Counted from the first letter of the stretch, positions 33,166 to 43,544 are shown. The stretch is DNA of 64,000 bases from Heterobilharzia americana (GCA_944470555.2 OX104127.1:55088140-55152139), one strand, 5' to 3'. A program made the numbers and translations. The notes: a model not told the origin generated them from the letters alone.

Positions 33166-33635
33166 GAACTGTTGAAATGTTTAATGACTTCACGGTCATG
33201 ATAACTGTTAACTATTGTAAAGGTGATTGGTAAGACTGTGTCTAATATGATCTGCACACAGTAGTACGAATGGTATATTAGGTATGATTGAATTTTTATG
33301 TGTAGCTGTGAGTGTGTAGAGTCTAATGTATTTCCTTTTTGTCTTCCCTAAGGATAGATACCCAGAGAGATATGGATGCAGAGGAGCTTATCATCAAATA
33401 AAGTGTCTTTAGCCAACTGTCTTCAAGAGTTTAGATGCCTATCCACAAACGAATTTATCAGTATGATTAGTGGTGTACCAATCTGTCTACTAATAACCTT
33501 AAAAATTCTACGCATTAAACTTCTTACCAGTCTGTAAATGAAATTATCTCAATCAGCTAGAAAGAAAGCATAACAACAGCATAATACTTCTCATCGATTT
33601 GAATAACTTTTACGTTCCATCTATCGACATTTGTT
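33166..33635. other. unassigned DNA
   Basis: No recognised feature. Confidence 0.35.
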
Positions 33636-33639
33636 ATTT

Positions 33640-33925
33640 CCCGTAGCTATATTGTGTCAAATTACTCGACCTCTGTTGGCAGATAGCCGGAATACCTCAA
33701 CACTGTTGAATATTCATGATGTTGTATTCATCTTGGTGATTAGTTACAAAATCTAGGATGCACGCTTCGTCCCATTTGGGATTCGTCATCCAAATGTACC
33801 TGCACCCTAGTAAGTGATGTTGTCCCAAATGAGGCTGGAACCCAGAGCGTTGTCAGCTAGACCATTGGCACCCTGAATTCCATTGCTGATGACCAAGATG
33901 AATACAACACTGTGAATATCCTTCA
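33640..33925. repeat. SINE-A arrangement with ribozyme in reverse and a forward 3' half
   Basis: Reversed tail 33640-33725, reversed ribozyme and spacer 33735-33870 (GAAA is GAAG, inactive), then a forward piece from about 33868 (GCACCCTGAATTCC). It has the same layout as 32895-33165. Confidence 0.7.
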
Positions 33926-34039
33926 GTTCCGAAGCATTTACACAGAACCTTAACTACAAACGAAAGTCTAGTAGTTTAATCCCCGAATAGCGAAGGGTAA
34001 TTATCAATTATCAATAAACAACAACTGATACCAGTTACA

Positions 34040-34215
34040 CAGGTGAGAGCTGTCGAGCCCTAGTGGTCTGATGGATAGTACTCTGACAGTTGAAGTGATA
34101 GGTATTGGGTTCTGATCTCAGGGGGAACAGCACTACTTGCCGGAGTGCAGGCATATGCAGTTGACGAACAAGTCCCAAGTAGGACAAGATACGTGTCCTG
34201 GATCCCACTACTAGG
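34040..34215 (+). repeat. SINE-A copy, degraded
   Basis: Box A (TGGTCTGATGGATAGTAC), box B (GGGTTCTGATCTC) and a ribozyme region with TTGACGA and GGACAAGA in place of GGACGAAA. GTCCTGGATCCC remains. Confidence 0.7.
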
Positions 34216-34900
34216 CACCACAAATAAATACAACTATCATTTTATCGCGTAAAACTGAACACAGATACAGTTTATGGTATGAAAATAATATGCAAACGAT
34301 TTACATCATAAAGTTTTGAAATCATATAACATTGATGATGACTAATTCACAGAAACCCTGGATAAACTCACTCACTTTTCAATCATATAACAAAGTAAAT
34401 CATAATTGTGAATTCATTCTCTCTCTATATTACAATACCTCCAAGTCATTTTATTGTGACTACCATAGGTATGGCATGAAATGATGACATAGGTGTGTTG
34501 TTCAGATCCATGACATTAGTCTATCAAGGGATATACTACTAATAATTGTCGCTTTGTGTAAGGTCAAAGTTAATTAATTTGTTCACGCTTTGAACAGTAC
34601 GTATGACCCAGTTTTCATCTCTCATTAGTATTTACCTTTCATGTTACTTCTAAAATCCAGTGTATATTAGTGTATCAAAGCGACAGAGAAAAGAAAAACT
34701 GTGAAAAGAGTTTTCTTTTCCCCTAGATTCTCTATTTTTTCCTCCTTGTTATATCATCCCCATGTAGGTAGTTTTCACACCTTTTAGTTGTTAATTTCAA
34801 TGTGATTTCTCTCCGTGAATTTCAGGATAAGGTCATATTATCTGTAAGAAAATTACATGATGTATCGTGACAACAAAAAAAACGTTTTCTATGTTATTAG
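34216..34900. other. unassigned AT-rich DNA
   Basis: No recognised feature. Confidence 0.35.
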
Positions 34901-34904
34901 CTTA

Positions 34905-34975
34905 GTGATAGCTAGCAGTGAAATCTACGATGTATGTTTCGTTCTACATAGCAGTCATCAGCCGATAATTTAACA
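34905..34975 (-). repeat. SINE-A ribozyme fragment
   Basis: Reversed CTGATGACTGC..GAACGAAAC and the GCTAGCAGTGAAATC border are visible. No head is present. Confidence 0.5.
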
Positions 34976-34989
34976 AACAAAGAGAAAAG

Positions 34990-36350
34990 TATCATGCTGT
35001 TGTCCACCCAAAGCAGGCAAAATACTAAGCCGTATCATCCTTCAGAGACTAACGGATGCTCTAGATTCAAAACTAAGACCGGAACAGGCTGTCTGGATTC
35101 AGGAAGAACAAATCATCTAAGGACCAAATTGCAACGCTACACTACGCATCATCATAGAACAGAGCATAGAATAGCAGTCAACTAACTACTGGCTTTGAAA
35201 AAGCCTTCGACAGCGTCTATCCAGAAGTAATGTATCGGGCAGTTGCTTCAACACTACCTTTGTCAACCTCATTCAACAGCTATATGAAAAGGTCAAAAGC
35301 CAAGTGATACACAATGGAAAGCTCAGCTCAGTGACACCTTTGAAGTGAATACAGGAGTAAGGCAAGGCTGTCTACGATTGCCTGATTGTTGTCGAATAGA
35401 CTAGACTGGATCATGCAGCAAACAGTGAGGAGCTGTGAGAAGATGAGCATACGCTGCTTGACCGGTGAAAAGACCTCAGAAGAAGATTCGGATTTCGCCA
35501 ACAATGATGATTTATGCATAATGTCTTGCGGTACAAACTCGAAGATCTACAGGCAAAAACTAATAAGTTGACAGAAGAGGCGAGGCAGCGAAGACGGGGC
35601 TTCCTTCAGGTGAATGTAGAGAAGACGGAGGTGACGAAGATACCCAACCAACAACAAGCTCATATCACTGTAGACGGGAGAAACCTAAAGTAAGTAGTCT
35701 CTTCCACCTACCTAGGCAAGGTAGCATCGTTTCAACTACAGGCAGCAATGGCACAGACAAGGATGTCAAAACCAGGATCGGGATAACAACAAAACAAGCC
35801 TTCGTTAACCTGAAATCAGTATGGATATATATTGCACTACGCTCAGCACAAAGAACAAGATCCGGATTTTCAACGCCAACGTCAAGTCAGTGCTTCTATA
35901 TATTCCAGAAACTTGGCGCGTCACGAAAACCATTTCCAACAGACTACAGACATTCATCAACAGCTGCCACCTACGCTGGTTCATTCGATACTGAAGATCA
36001 GATGAGGTGGCCAGCAAGACTAAGCAACAGGGAACTCACTCTGACAACGAACCAACCAAGAACTTATCGCCCAACAACTATGCAGAAGACGAAAGTGGAG
36101 ATGAATTGGGCACAAGCTGGGAAAACTATTCAGCGACATCTCGCACCAGGCAGAATCCGCATGGGAAACGACGAGTTGGGCGTGCGAGATGAGGGTGACA
36201 TGTAGGAGATGATGTGAGGAAAAAATGAAAGCTTGTAGACAGTCGTGGCGCTAGGTTCAAAAGACTGCAGAGAAGAGAGTGCAATGAAGACGTGCTACCG
36301 AATCCCTATGTTCCACTAAGAACCCAAAAGAAAAGTAATAATAATAATAA
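34990..36350 (+). mobile_element. RTE fragment with RT and 3' end
   Basis: It starts in the RT finger region (SKILSRIILQRLTDAL equivalents at about 35015-35060), then ATLHYASS/IEQS, EKAFDSVYPE (motif A, about 35195-35225), a deleted motif B region, and DFANNDDLCIMS (motif C altered by an insertion, about 35490-35525). It continues through to the 3' end TTCCACTAAGAACCC plus TAATAATAATAAT. Many stops are present. Confidence 0.85.
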
Positions 36351-36775
36351 TGATATATATATATATATCGAAGAAAATTTCATGTTCATTGGTGCACATT
36401 TAATTGCGAAAAATGTTTTCTGGTGGATGAATTTATTTAAACTACCTGATTTAATGGTTTCTTGCCATAACTATTTCATTGAAGAGAAATTCGTTTAGAA
36501 CTATAAGGAATTAACAATTAAAGTATACCAACCTAACTACCAGTAGGTACTAAATAAATTTTTAAAAAATTGAAAAATATCTGAAAATTTTCTGATAAAT
36601 ATAGTATGATTTATTAATCCACTCAATCTGGCATTCATTCAAATAGTGCTTATTCACAGTATCATGCAGAAACAGATTTGCTCTATTCTACCCTAGTATA
36701 CTTAACAATCAGTTTTATATCCCAATTTATTGCAGTTGAAATGAGTTTAAACGTAATCAATATTTGGATTAAAAG
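36351..36775. other. unassigned, with short TA microsatellite
   Basis: (AT)n at about 36350-36369 directly follows the RTE 3' tail. The rest is AT-rich and unrecognised. Confidence 0.45.
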
Positions 36776-36776
36776 T

Positions 36777-37078
36777 AGTATTTTATCACAAAGTTACATC
36801 AGTTGAAGAACTATTGAATGTTTGAAAGCATCTAATAGCTACCTTGTCTCTATATGAGAATCTTGAGCATTACTTTTCCATGGCTTAGAACCTTGAGGTT
36901 TCAAGGACAACACGTTGATCATTCAGCCACTGGATTGGAGACCAGTTTCTTACTTCTTTCATTTCAAACTTTGAAAGTCCTCAGTTCGATCTCTAACGAG
37001 ATCATTGGTATGTGCTGCTGAGAAGTCCCAGACTAGGGAAGAAACAAGTGTCCAGTGCTGTCAGGTTTTAATGGCCCT
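36777..37078. repeat. SINE-B foldback copy, degraded
   Basis: The reversed half 36777-36960 (tail, ribozyme remnant, box B, head) joins a forward half from about 36961 (CTTTGAAAGTCCTCAGTTCG). The forward core reads CTGAGAA, so it is inactive; GAAACAAGTGTCCAGTGC is retained. Confidence 0.7.
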
Positions 37079-37189
37079 TAAAATAAATAAATCGACCATC
37101 AATCATCAATATTATATCAAAAACTGGAAGAAAACAGATGGAATGGAAGGAATACACACCTTATTAAATGACATCTGAATGGGTGTGTG

Positions 37190-38075
37190 TTGAATGGGGA
37201 TTGTACCCGACTTGTGTCTAATGTCGCATAAACTTGAAGATCTACGGGAGAAAACTAACAAGTTGACAGAAGAGGCAGGGCAGGGCAGTGAAAACGGTAC
37301 TTTAAGTGAACATAGAGAAAACAGAGGTGATAATGATACCAAAGTAACGCCACCACCAACAACAATAAGCTCCAATCACCATCAACGGGAGAAACTTAAA
37401 GGAAGTATCCTCTTTCAACTAGACCTACATAGGCAGCACTGTTTCAACCACAGGAGGCACAGATGAGAACGCCAAAGCCAGGATAGGAAGGACAGCAAGA
37501 CAGACCTTTCTGCATTAACCTGAAACCAGTGTGGAGATCTTCTGCACTCCACTCAGCATAAAGTGTGAACAACATCCTGATTGTCAACACCAATTCAGTC
37601 AAGTCACTGCTTCAATATGGTTCAGAGACTTGGCGCGTTACGAAAGGCATTTCCAACAAAAAATAGATATTCACCAACAACTGCCTGGGCTGGCTCGTTA
37701 CTGAAGCTCAGATGGCCAGAATAATAAGAATGAGCAACAAGGAACTCACTCTGGCAAAGAACCAACGAAGCAAGAACCTATCACCCAACAACTATACAGA
37801 AGACGAAAGTGGAGATGGATTGGGCATGCACTGAGAAGACCATTCGGAGATATCAGGCGTCAGGCCAGGCCGTCGAGTGGAATCCGCATGGGAAACGACG
37901 AGTTGGGCGTCAGAGGTGAGGGTGACATAGAGAAGATAGTGTGCGAGGAAGAAATGAGAGCTTCTGGGCAGTGGTGGAACCAGGTTCAAAAGACTGTAGA
38001 GAAGAGAGTGGAATGGTGTAGTGCTAGTGAAGCAGTATGTTTCACTAGGAACACAAGGTACAAATAATAATAATG
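37190..38075 (+). mobile_element. RTE 3' fragment
   Basis: It starts just after the catalytic DD (ACTTGTGTCTAATGTC), then KLEDLREKTNKLTEEAG, NVKSVLQYGSETWRVTK-like and IGHALRRPF at about 37830-37850. It ends TTCACTAGGAACACAAGG plus AATAATAATAATG. Frames are broken repeatedly. Confidence 0.85.
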
Positions 38076-38551
38076 TGATATATACTACAAAGTATTATTT
38101 TTACTTCTCCAGAAACTTAAGAGGACAGCATACTTCTTTAAAGTGTGACCTCACCTAATAAGAAGCATTTGGCAACTGTTTTTGTCTGTAATGGAAACTT
38201 ACTGACTATTCTAAATAAATTTTTCAGGAGGTTGTGGAGATTTGGAAATATTTCAAGTTGTTATTCAACGAAGACTGACATCAGTTCCTCCAACTGATGT
38301 CAGTCTTCGTTGAATAACAACTTGAAATATTTCCAAATCTCCACAACTCCCTCAAAAATTTAATTGAACTAGTGCTCATTGGTGACTAGCTTCGAGAAGT
38401 ATTCCCGAAGTTCCAATGACAAGTCGTGACCGGTGGAGTCAAAGCCTGATGGCTGTGAAGACAGATACTCATCGATGACATTGGGTGGCGGTTTGCGCTA
38501 TATCGTGAGCTAACAGAAGTTGGAAATATGGAGCATTAGATTCTGACCCAG

Positions 38552-38605
38552 TGGCTCAATGGTAACGCGCTGGTCGCGGAACCTGGAGGTTGCGGGTTCG
38601 ATCCC
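38552..38605 (+). promoter_or_regulatory. internal Pol III-type promoter boxes of SINE-B
   Basis: Box A TGGCTCAATGG (38552-38562) and box B GGTTCGATCCC (38595-38605) match the tRNA-type consensus, with about 32 nt between them. This fits transcription by RNA polymerase III from an upstream start. It is the best-preserved pair of the family, together with the dimer at 40126-40898. Confidence 0.75.
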
Positions 38606-38626
38606 TGCTGGTGGGGTCGTGGATGC

Positions 38627-38672
38627 GCATTGCTGAGGAGTCCCATACTAGTTGGACGAAACAGCTGTCCAG
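38627..38672 (+). ncRNA. hammerhead ribozyme core, family B, stem I truncated
   Basis: GCGCATTG, CTGAGGA, GTCC..GTTGGAC, GAAA, CAGCTGTC, CAG. Every core base is present and stem III is the palindrome ACAGCTGT. The 3' strand of stem I is cut to three bases by the end of the insertion, so this DNA copy alone would not form a full ribozyme. Confidence 0.7.
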
Positions 38673-38754
38673 TATTCTAAATAAGCTAAACTAACAGAAA
38701 ACAGATTACCTAATGAATAGTGCAGTGGCTTTTAAAGAAGTGAGTTGTGGATAT

Positions 38755-38865
38755 ATTTATCAAGAGGGGATAACATCCCCCGTCGAGAGTTGAGTACATT
38801 CAGCGGGTGATCCTTGACTAGGAAGGAAAGCGCATCCTGGATTCCACTTCAAACCACTACTTATC
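38755..38865 (+). repeat. SINE-A ribozyme fragment
   Basis: GGGGATAACATCCCC, ACATTCAGCGGGTGATCC, AGGAAGGAAAGCGCATCC and TGGATTCCACTTCAAACC follow the family order. The core is badly mutated. Confidence 0.6.
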
Positions 38866-39184
38866 ACTACTATCATAATAAAAGTATCCTCAACCATAAA
38901 TCCATCCCTTAACTTTTGTTTTACCTGTAAAAAGTATAACGAAACTTCACCGCTGAAACTGTTCAGTTGTATACGTGAGCTTCAAACAGATAACCTGAAT
39001 ATAGTATGAATTCCAAATCTGTACATCGAACTTTGGGCAACACTTAACAATTTTAAAAGCTTATCCGGTAGTTGGTTAAAAGATCTATTCTTTTCCGTTG
39101 ACTGAGTGTAAACATCTTGTCAAACTTATTTGCTGCAGACCATCTAAAATGCACCTCTGGAAAAAAATACCTTCATCATGGGAG
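38866..39184. other. unassigned, possibly Penelope upstream sequence
   Basis: It directly precedes a Penelope C-terminal region; faint thumb-like residues near 39060-39130 are not convincing. Confidence 0.3.
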
Positions 39185-40113
39185 TAAAGGCTAATGAACA
39201 AACTTTTCAGGAATAGTTGTTTCATTGAAATTATACAATTCAAAAGAGACACCACAGCCGAAGTGCTGAAAAATCGTCCGCCGAGATGTATCAATAGTAG
39301 CTTCTATCCTCCTAGACTGAGACTGATATTCCCCAGCAACCGTCTGATTCGTCAATGCGTTAAGGATAGGCTTCCACTTGTGTGTGTATCTACAAGTTCA
39401 CATGCTCCTATGGAGCTGACTGTATTGGACGTTGTAAGCGAGCCATCTGAAAACGTGTTTCTGAACACTACCCGGTTTGGCTTACCAGAGGTGAGTAAAG
39501 GAAAACGACTTCATCCATGTGTGAACACCTTGTTGAATTGGGTCACTCAGCACCTCGAGATTCATCCTTTAAAATAATTTACAAAGTGAAATTGAACTAT
39601 TCCAAAGGTTTACGTTTCCATCACTTATGCATAGCTGAAGCATTAGCTATACATGAACAAAAAACCGAAACTTTATATTCAAAAACGTTTTGTAAAACCA
39701 CTTTTACTACATTGGCCTTAACAATTCATTTTGTTGATTTTGTCAATTTCATTTCATTTCACTATGGTATACTTCTCTTTTATTATCATCATCATTACCA
39801 CCAATTTTCACCTGATTGACAACATTTGACCCATATTTCACTCTTTAATATCAATTCATTCCTTGATCATTGACCTATTTTACACGTTTCAGCTTAACAA
39901 TTCTTTGACAGCAATTGTCGCTTATCTCACTACTTGTCATCAATTCTTTCCTTTTTCAATGATCCACTTTTCTATCTGTTCCACTTGAACAAATACCACC
40001 ACCTACACCGATTGTATATTTTGCACATTGAGCAACTGTTTTCAGTGCGATTATCTGTCACTTTACTCAGTATAAATACGAATGTACACCTTGATAATGA
40101 AGTCGTTGAAAAC
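39185..40113 (+). pseudogene. Penelope GIY-YIG region and 3' UTR
   Basis: The + frame 39194-39577 reads CFIEIIQFKRDTTAEVLKNR, FYPPRLRLIFPSNRLIRQCV and KDRLPLVCV; a frameshift follows in the GIY-YIG core. The next frame gives SAPRDSSFKIIYKVKLNYSK and LCIAEALAIHEQKTETLYSK. This matches the protein at 18480-19010. About 390 bp of 3' UTR runs to the 11-of-12-base TSD of the SINE-B dimer at 40126. Confidence 0.8.
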
Positions 40114-40585
40114 AAATATTTCCTCAAGATGTTATTCATCGAAGACTGATATCAGTTGGAGGAACAAAGGAAACCTAGGAGCACTGGATAGCCGTTCCGT
40201 CCTAATATGGGACTCCTCAGCAGTGCGCATCCACGACCCCACCAGCAGGGATCGAACCCGCAACCTCCAGGTTCCGCGACCAGCGCGTTACCATTGAGCC
40301 ACTGGGTCAGAATCTAATGCTCCATATTTCCAACTTCTGTTAGCTCACGATATAGCGCAAACCGCCACCCAATGTCATCGATGAGTATCTGTCTTCACAG
40401 CCATCAGGCTTTGACTCCACCGGTCACGACTTGTCATTGGAACTTCGGGAATACTTCTCGAAGCTAGTCACCAATGAGCACTAGTTCAATTAAATTTTTG
40501 AGGGAGTTGTGGAGATTTGGAAATATTTCAAGTTGTTATTCATCGAAAATTGACATCAGTTGGAGGAACAAAAGAAACCTACCTG

Positions 40586-40637
40586 GGAGCACTGGATAGC
40601 TGTTTCCTCCTAGTGTTCGACTCCTCAGCAGTGCGCA
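40586..40637 (-). ncRNA. hammerhead ribozyme, family B (dimer unit 2)
   Basis: The minus strand reads GCGCACTG, CTGAGGA, GTCGAACACTAGGAG, GAAA, CAGCTATC, CAGTGC. Core and stem I are intact and cleavage would follow AUC. Stem II is weakened: GTCG does not pair with GGAG, so activity is uncertain. Confidence 0.55.
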
Positions 40638-40762
40638 CCCACGACCCCACCAGCAGGGATCGAACCCACGACCTTCAGGTTCCGTGGCCAGCACGTTACC
40701 ATTAAGCTGGCCACTGGGTCAGAATCCAATGCTCCATATTTCCTGCTGGTGGGGTCGTGGAC

Positions 40763-40812
40763 GCGCACTGCTGAGGAGTCCCATACTAGGACGAAACGGC
40801 TGTCCAGTGCTC
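40763..40812 (+). ncRNA. intact type I hammerhead ribozyme, family B
   Basis: Stem I GCACTG pairs with CAGTGC (40805-40810). Core CTGAGGA is at 40771-40777. Stem II is GTCC-CATACTA-GGAC (40778-40792). GAAA is at 40793-40796. CGGCTGTC ends at the predicted cleavage site 40804/40805. This copy meets all hammerhead core rules (CUGANGA, GAAA, NUH). Stem III is the 8-nt near-palindrome ACGGCTGT with no loop, so it probably needs a dimer or a small distorted loop. Confidence 0.8.
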
Positions 40813-40910
40813 CTAGGTTTCCTTTGTTTCTCCAACTGATGTCAGTCTTCGATGAATAACAACTTAAAATATTTCCAAAATCTCCACAACTCCCTCAAAA
40901 ATATTTCTTC

Positions 40911-42008
40911 GCTGATGCATGCCTTGTTCTTGTTAAGGAATTATACAATTATTGGCAGAGTTCACTATACCTTCTTGGCATATATAAGAACTACAAGAGA
41001 TATAATATTATTAACCTCTTGCAAATTTGATTACCAGAGCAATACTCTTAATAATTAATTCACTTGACTGCTGAAGACGCAGTCAATTATAAGAGGGATT
41101 GTATTCTGAATAAAACGACAATTAATTTCTAGAATATACGTGCGCTCCCTGGATTTTATCCCTTTTATACAGCTACTTATGTTAAAAGGTTACTTTCTTG
41201 AAATTTCATGTTGTCCATTCGTGAATCCTTGCTAAACTCTATGGATCATTTTGTCCTATGGTCAACAAACTTAAAAACTCCCCATTTTAGTCTCATTTTA
41301 TCAATATCATTTGGTTGGAGTAAAACGGTAAGAAGCCAGCCTTGCTTCACCCAAGTTTTATGTCTTTTAGCTTATCTACAATCTCTAAAGGAATTATGCC
41401 CTCCGTAACATTTGAAACTGTATCATCTATACTACAAAATGGAAACAATATCAGTCTGAAGGCTAACTAGTTCTTTTCACTGTAGACCGCTGATAGTATT
41501 TATGAAATCTGATAAATTCTACAGGTCAATACTCTTGTCCATTTGGTTAACCAAATTATGTTGTGAGAATCTCCTTAATTTATTTTGCAAATACTCCCAT
41601 TAACTAATGCTCATCAGGGATTATTTCTACCAATGATTTAGTAAAACACGTACGGTTATGGCAATTATCATGTAATAAACTTTATCTGTTCTGATATGCC
41701 ACGATAATAAAAGTCAGAGAAGTAGGCACATTTTGTAGATAAATATGTTGGTATGAAACGTTTCAGTCTGTATATTCGATTCCGAATAGTTAGACTGACT
41801 CATCAGACGTAGTCATTTATTGTGACAACTAGATTTAACTTCATCTTGTTTGGTAATTTGTCATGCACTCAGTAAGACTATCAGCAGGATAATCGAAAAA
41901 TAGGACACTGAGTTTTTGTTTCTACCTCTCAAAACTCCTAGTTATAATAAGGAGCTGAATTGGGTGTCTTTTCTGAAGAAAAAGAAAATAATGGTAAATT
42001 TACGTCAG
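40911..42008. other. unassigned; includes a structured hammerhead-like motif
   Basis: Mostly unrecognised AT-rich DNA. The first part may be Penelope 3' sequence displaced by the SINE-B. At about 41740-41812 the minus strand has CTGATGA, then AGTCT..TATTCG GAAT CGAATA..AGACT and GAAACG. This is a strong stem between hammerhead-like core blocks, but stem I does not pair. Confidence 0.35.
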
Positions 42009-42180
42009 ATCATTTTTTATAATGGGTGATGATTGAAGGTAAGATGAAAATTTAAACCGCGGCCGCTGGTTCGAATCCGGCCGCGGTTCAAATTTTCATC
42101 TTACCTTCAATCATCACCTAGTATAAATAATAGTCTGCAAACCATAGATATCTCACATAGTCAAATAATAATCATTTTCT
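42009..42180. repeat. SINE-C foldback with near-perfect 41-bp palindrome arms
   Basis: Arms 42026-42066 and 42078-42118 pair with one mismatch and enclose a short loop with box B, GGTTCGAATCC. Beyond, AATAATAGTCTGCAAACC and CTCACATAGTCAAA are the family 3' end. ATCATTTT flanks both sides (42009-42016, 42171-42178) and may be a short TSD. A foldback with the tRNA box B in the loop suggests a snap-back during reverse transcription. Confidence 0.75.
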
Positions 42181-42477
42181 ATCCAGCTAACTAGAAATAA
42201 AAATTTATTTTTTCATATAAGTCTTTTGGAAAATTCATGGTATTTGTAACGTGCGATTTATCTTCCAAGTTCCGACAAGATAAAACAAATATCGTTGATA
42301 ACTAAGATGTTTGTAAACTAGCAAAGCCACTATTTGACTGATTTATGTGACAGAGGCTTGAACACATAAATGTGTAGAATGTTGGTAGCAAAATGTTTCA
42401 CTTGAAGAACACTTTAGCTTCAGGAACGTTTCACAAAAATAACATGTATAGTTCTTACAGGATGTTCAAGTAACTAG

Positions 42478-43165
42478 GGGAAATAATCATTCGCAGTTGT
42501 CTCAACTACAGATAGCACAGGCACAGATGAGAATGTCAAAGCAGCCAGCATCGGAAAGACAACAAAACGGGCCTTCATGCATCGGTCTGAAATCAGTGTG
42601 GAGATCGACTGCACTCAGCACAAAGAACAATATCTGGATTTTCAACACCAATTCAGTCAAGTAAGTCAGTGCTTCTGTGTGATGGCTGAGAGACTTGGCG
42701 CGTCACGAAAAGTACTTCCAACAAGCTGCATACATTCATCAAAAGCTGCCACCTACGCTCGCTCACTCAATACTTAAGATCAGAGCAGAAGGCGAGGACA
42801 AATAAGCAACAAGTAACCCATTCTGACAACGAACCAACGAAGCAAGAACCTATCACCCAACAACTATGCAGAAGACGAAAGTGGAGATGGTTCGGGGATA
42901 GATACAGTGCGAAGGCTGGTTGGGGACATCACGTGTGAGGCCAGGCCAGACCAGGCCAGGCCGTTGAGTGGAATCCGCATGGGAAACTACGAGTTGGGCG
43001 TCGGAGGTGAGGGTGACATGGAAGAGATGATGTGAGGAAGAAATGAAAGGTTGTGGACAGTTGTGGAGCGAGGTTGAAAAGGCTGCAGAGAAGAGAGTGG
43101 AATAAAGGCGTGCTACTAAATCCCTATGTTCCCCTAGGAACCCAAGGGATTAATAATAAATTAAC
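42478..43165 (+). mobile_element. RTE 3' fragment
   Basis: It begins GTTGTCTCAACTACAG and reads TDENVKAASIGKTTKRAF, WRSTALSTKNNIWIFNTN and RRRKWRWFGDRYSAKAGW in changing frames. It ends TTCCCCTAGGAACCCAAGG plus TAATAATAA. Confidence 0.85.
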
Positions 43166-43544
43166 AAAGCTGGACCTATTATTATGATTTTAAATTAGAG
43201 TCGGTCAGTCAGTCAGTCAGCAATCAACAGGTGTATAGATACAGACCCAATCTATCAACCAATAAGAAAAATGATAAACAATTGAGAGATCAGAGACCTA
43301 GCAGAAAAACAGCCAGCAAGAAAATCGATGTAGTCAATGACTCAACAATCAAAGGAAACAAGCAATCACAAACCAGTTCGTCAGGGCAGGTTATTGAATC
43401 ATTCACTGGCGGAGAGATATTGACAGTTCACTTCATAGTGAAGTTCGTGGTGATGATATTGTTGAGAAAGACGATGAAAGCTTCCTGACTAAACAGTTTA
43501 ACTCAGAGAACACAAGACAACCATAATTACACGTTTCTTTACAT
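43166..43544 (+). other. unassigned open frame after GTCA repeats
   Basis: (GTCA)n at about 43199-43220 precedes an 85-codon frame (43231-43488) rich in Lys, Ser and Gln with no domain I recognise. A similar GTCAGTCAGTCA tract ends the CR1-like element at 22440, so this may be retroelement-derived. I do not call a gene. Confidence 0.3.

Larger units (their letters stand above)
38229..38672. mobile_element. SINE-B foldback insertion ending at the ribozyme
   Basis: TATTCTAAATAA at 38217-38228 and 38673-38684 is a perfect 12-bp TSD. Inside, about 38235-38288 is a reversed tail and 38289 onward a forward tail, together forming a nearly perfect palindrome over 38240-38340. Leader, head, boxes A and B and a hammerhead follow. 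The insert stops three bases past the predicted self-cleavage site (..GCTGTC/CAG), unlike other copies, which extend through the tail. Confidence 0.9.
40126..40898. mobile_element. SINE-B dimer plus inverted third part, one insertion
   Basis: AAATATTTCCTC at 40114-40125 and AAATATTTCTTC at 40899-40910 (11 of 12 match) bound 773 bp. From 40742 down to 40126 the minus strand reads unit, tail, leader, unit, tail: a head-to-tail dimer. The two predicted cleavage sites (40594/40595 and 40186/40187) are 408 nt apart, giving the monomer length. At 40743 orientation flips and a forward ribozyme and tail run to CTCCCTCAA. It is inserted in Penelope 3' UTR. Confidence 0.85.

Noticed and set aside
43231..43488. 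85-codon Lys/Ser-rich frame as a gene
   Set aside because: No domain, no splice context and retroelement remnants on both sides; kept only as an unassigned stretch.
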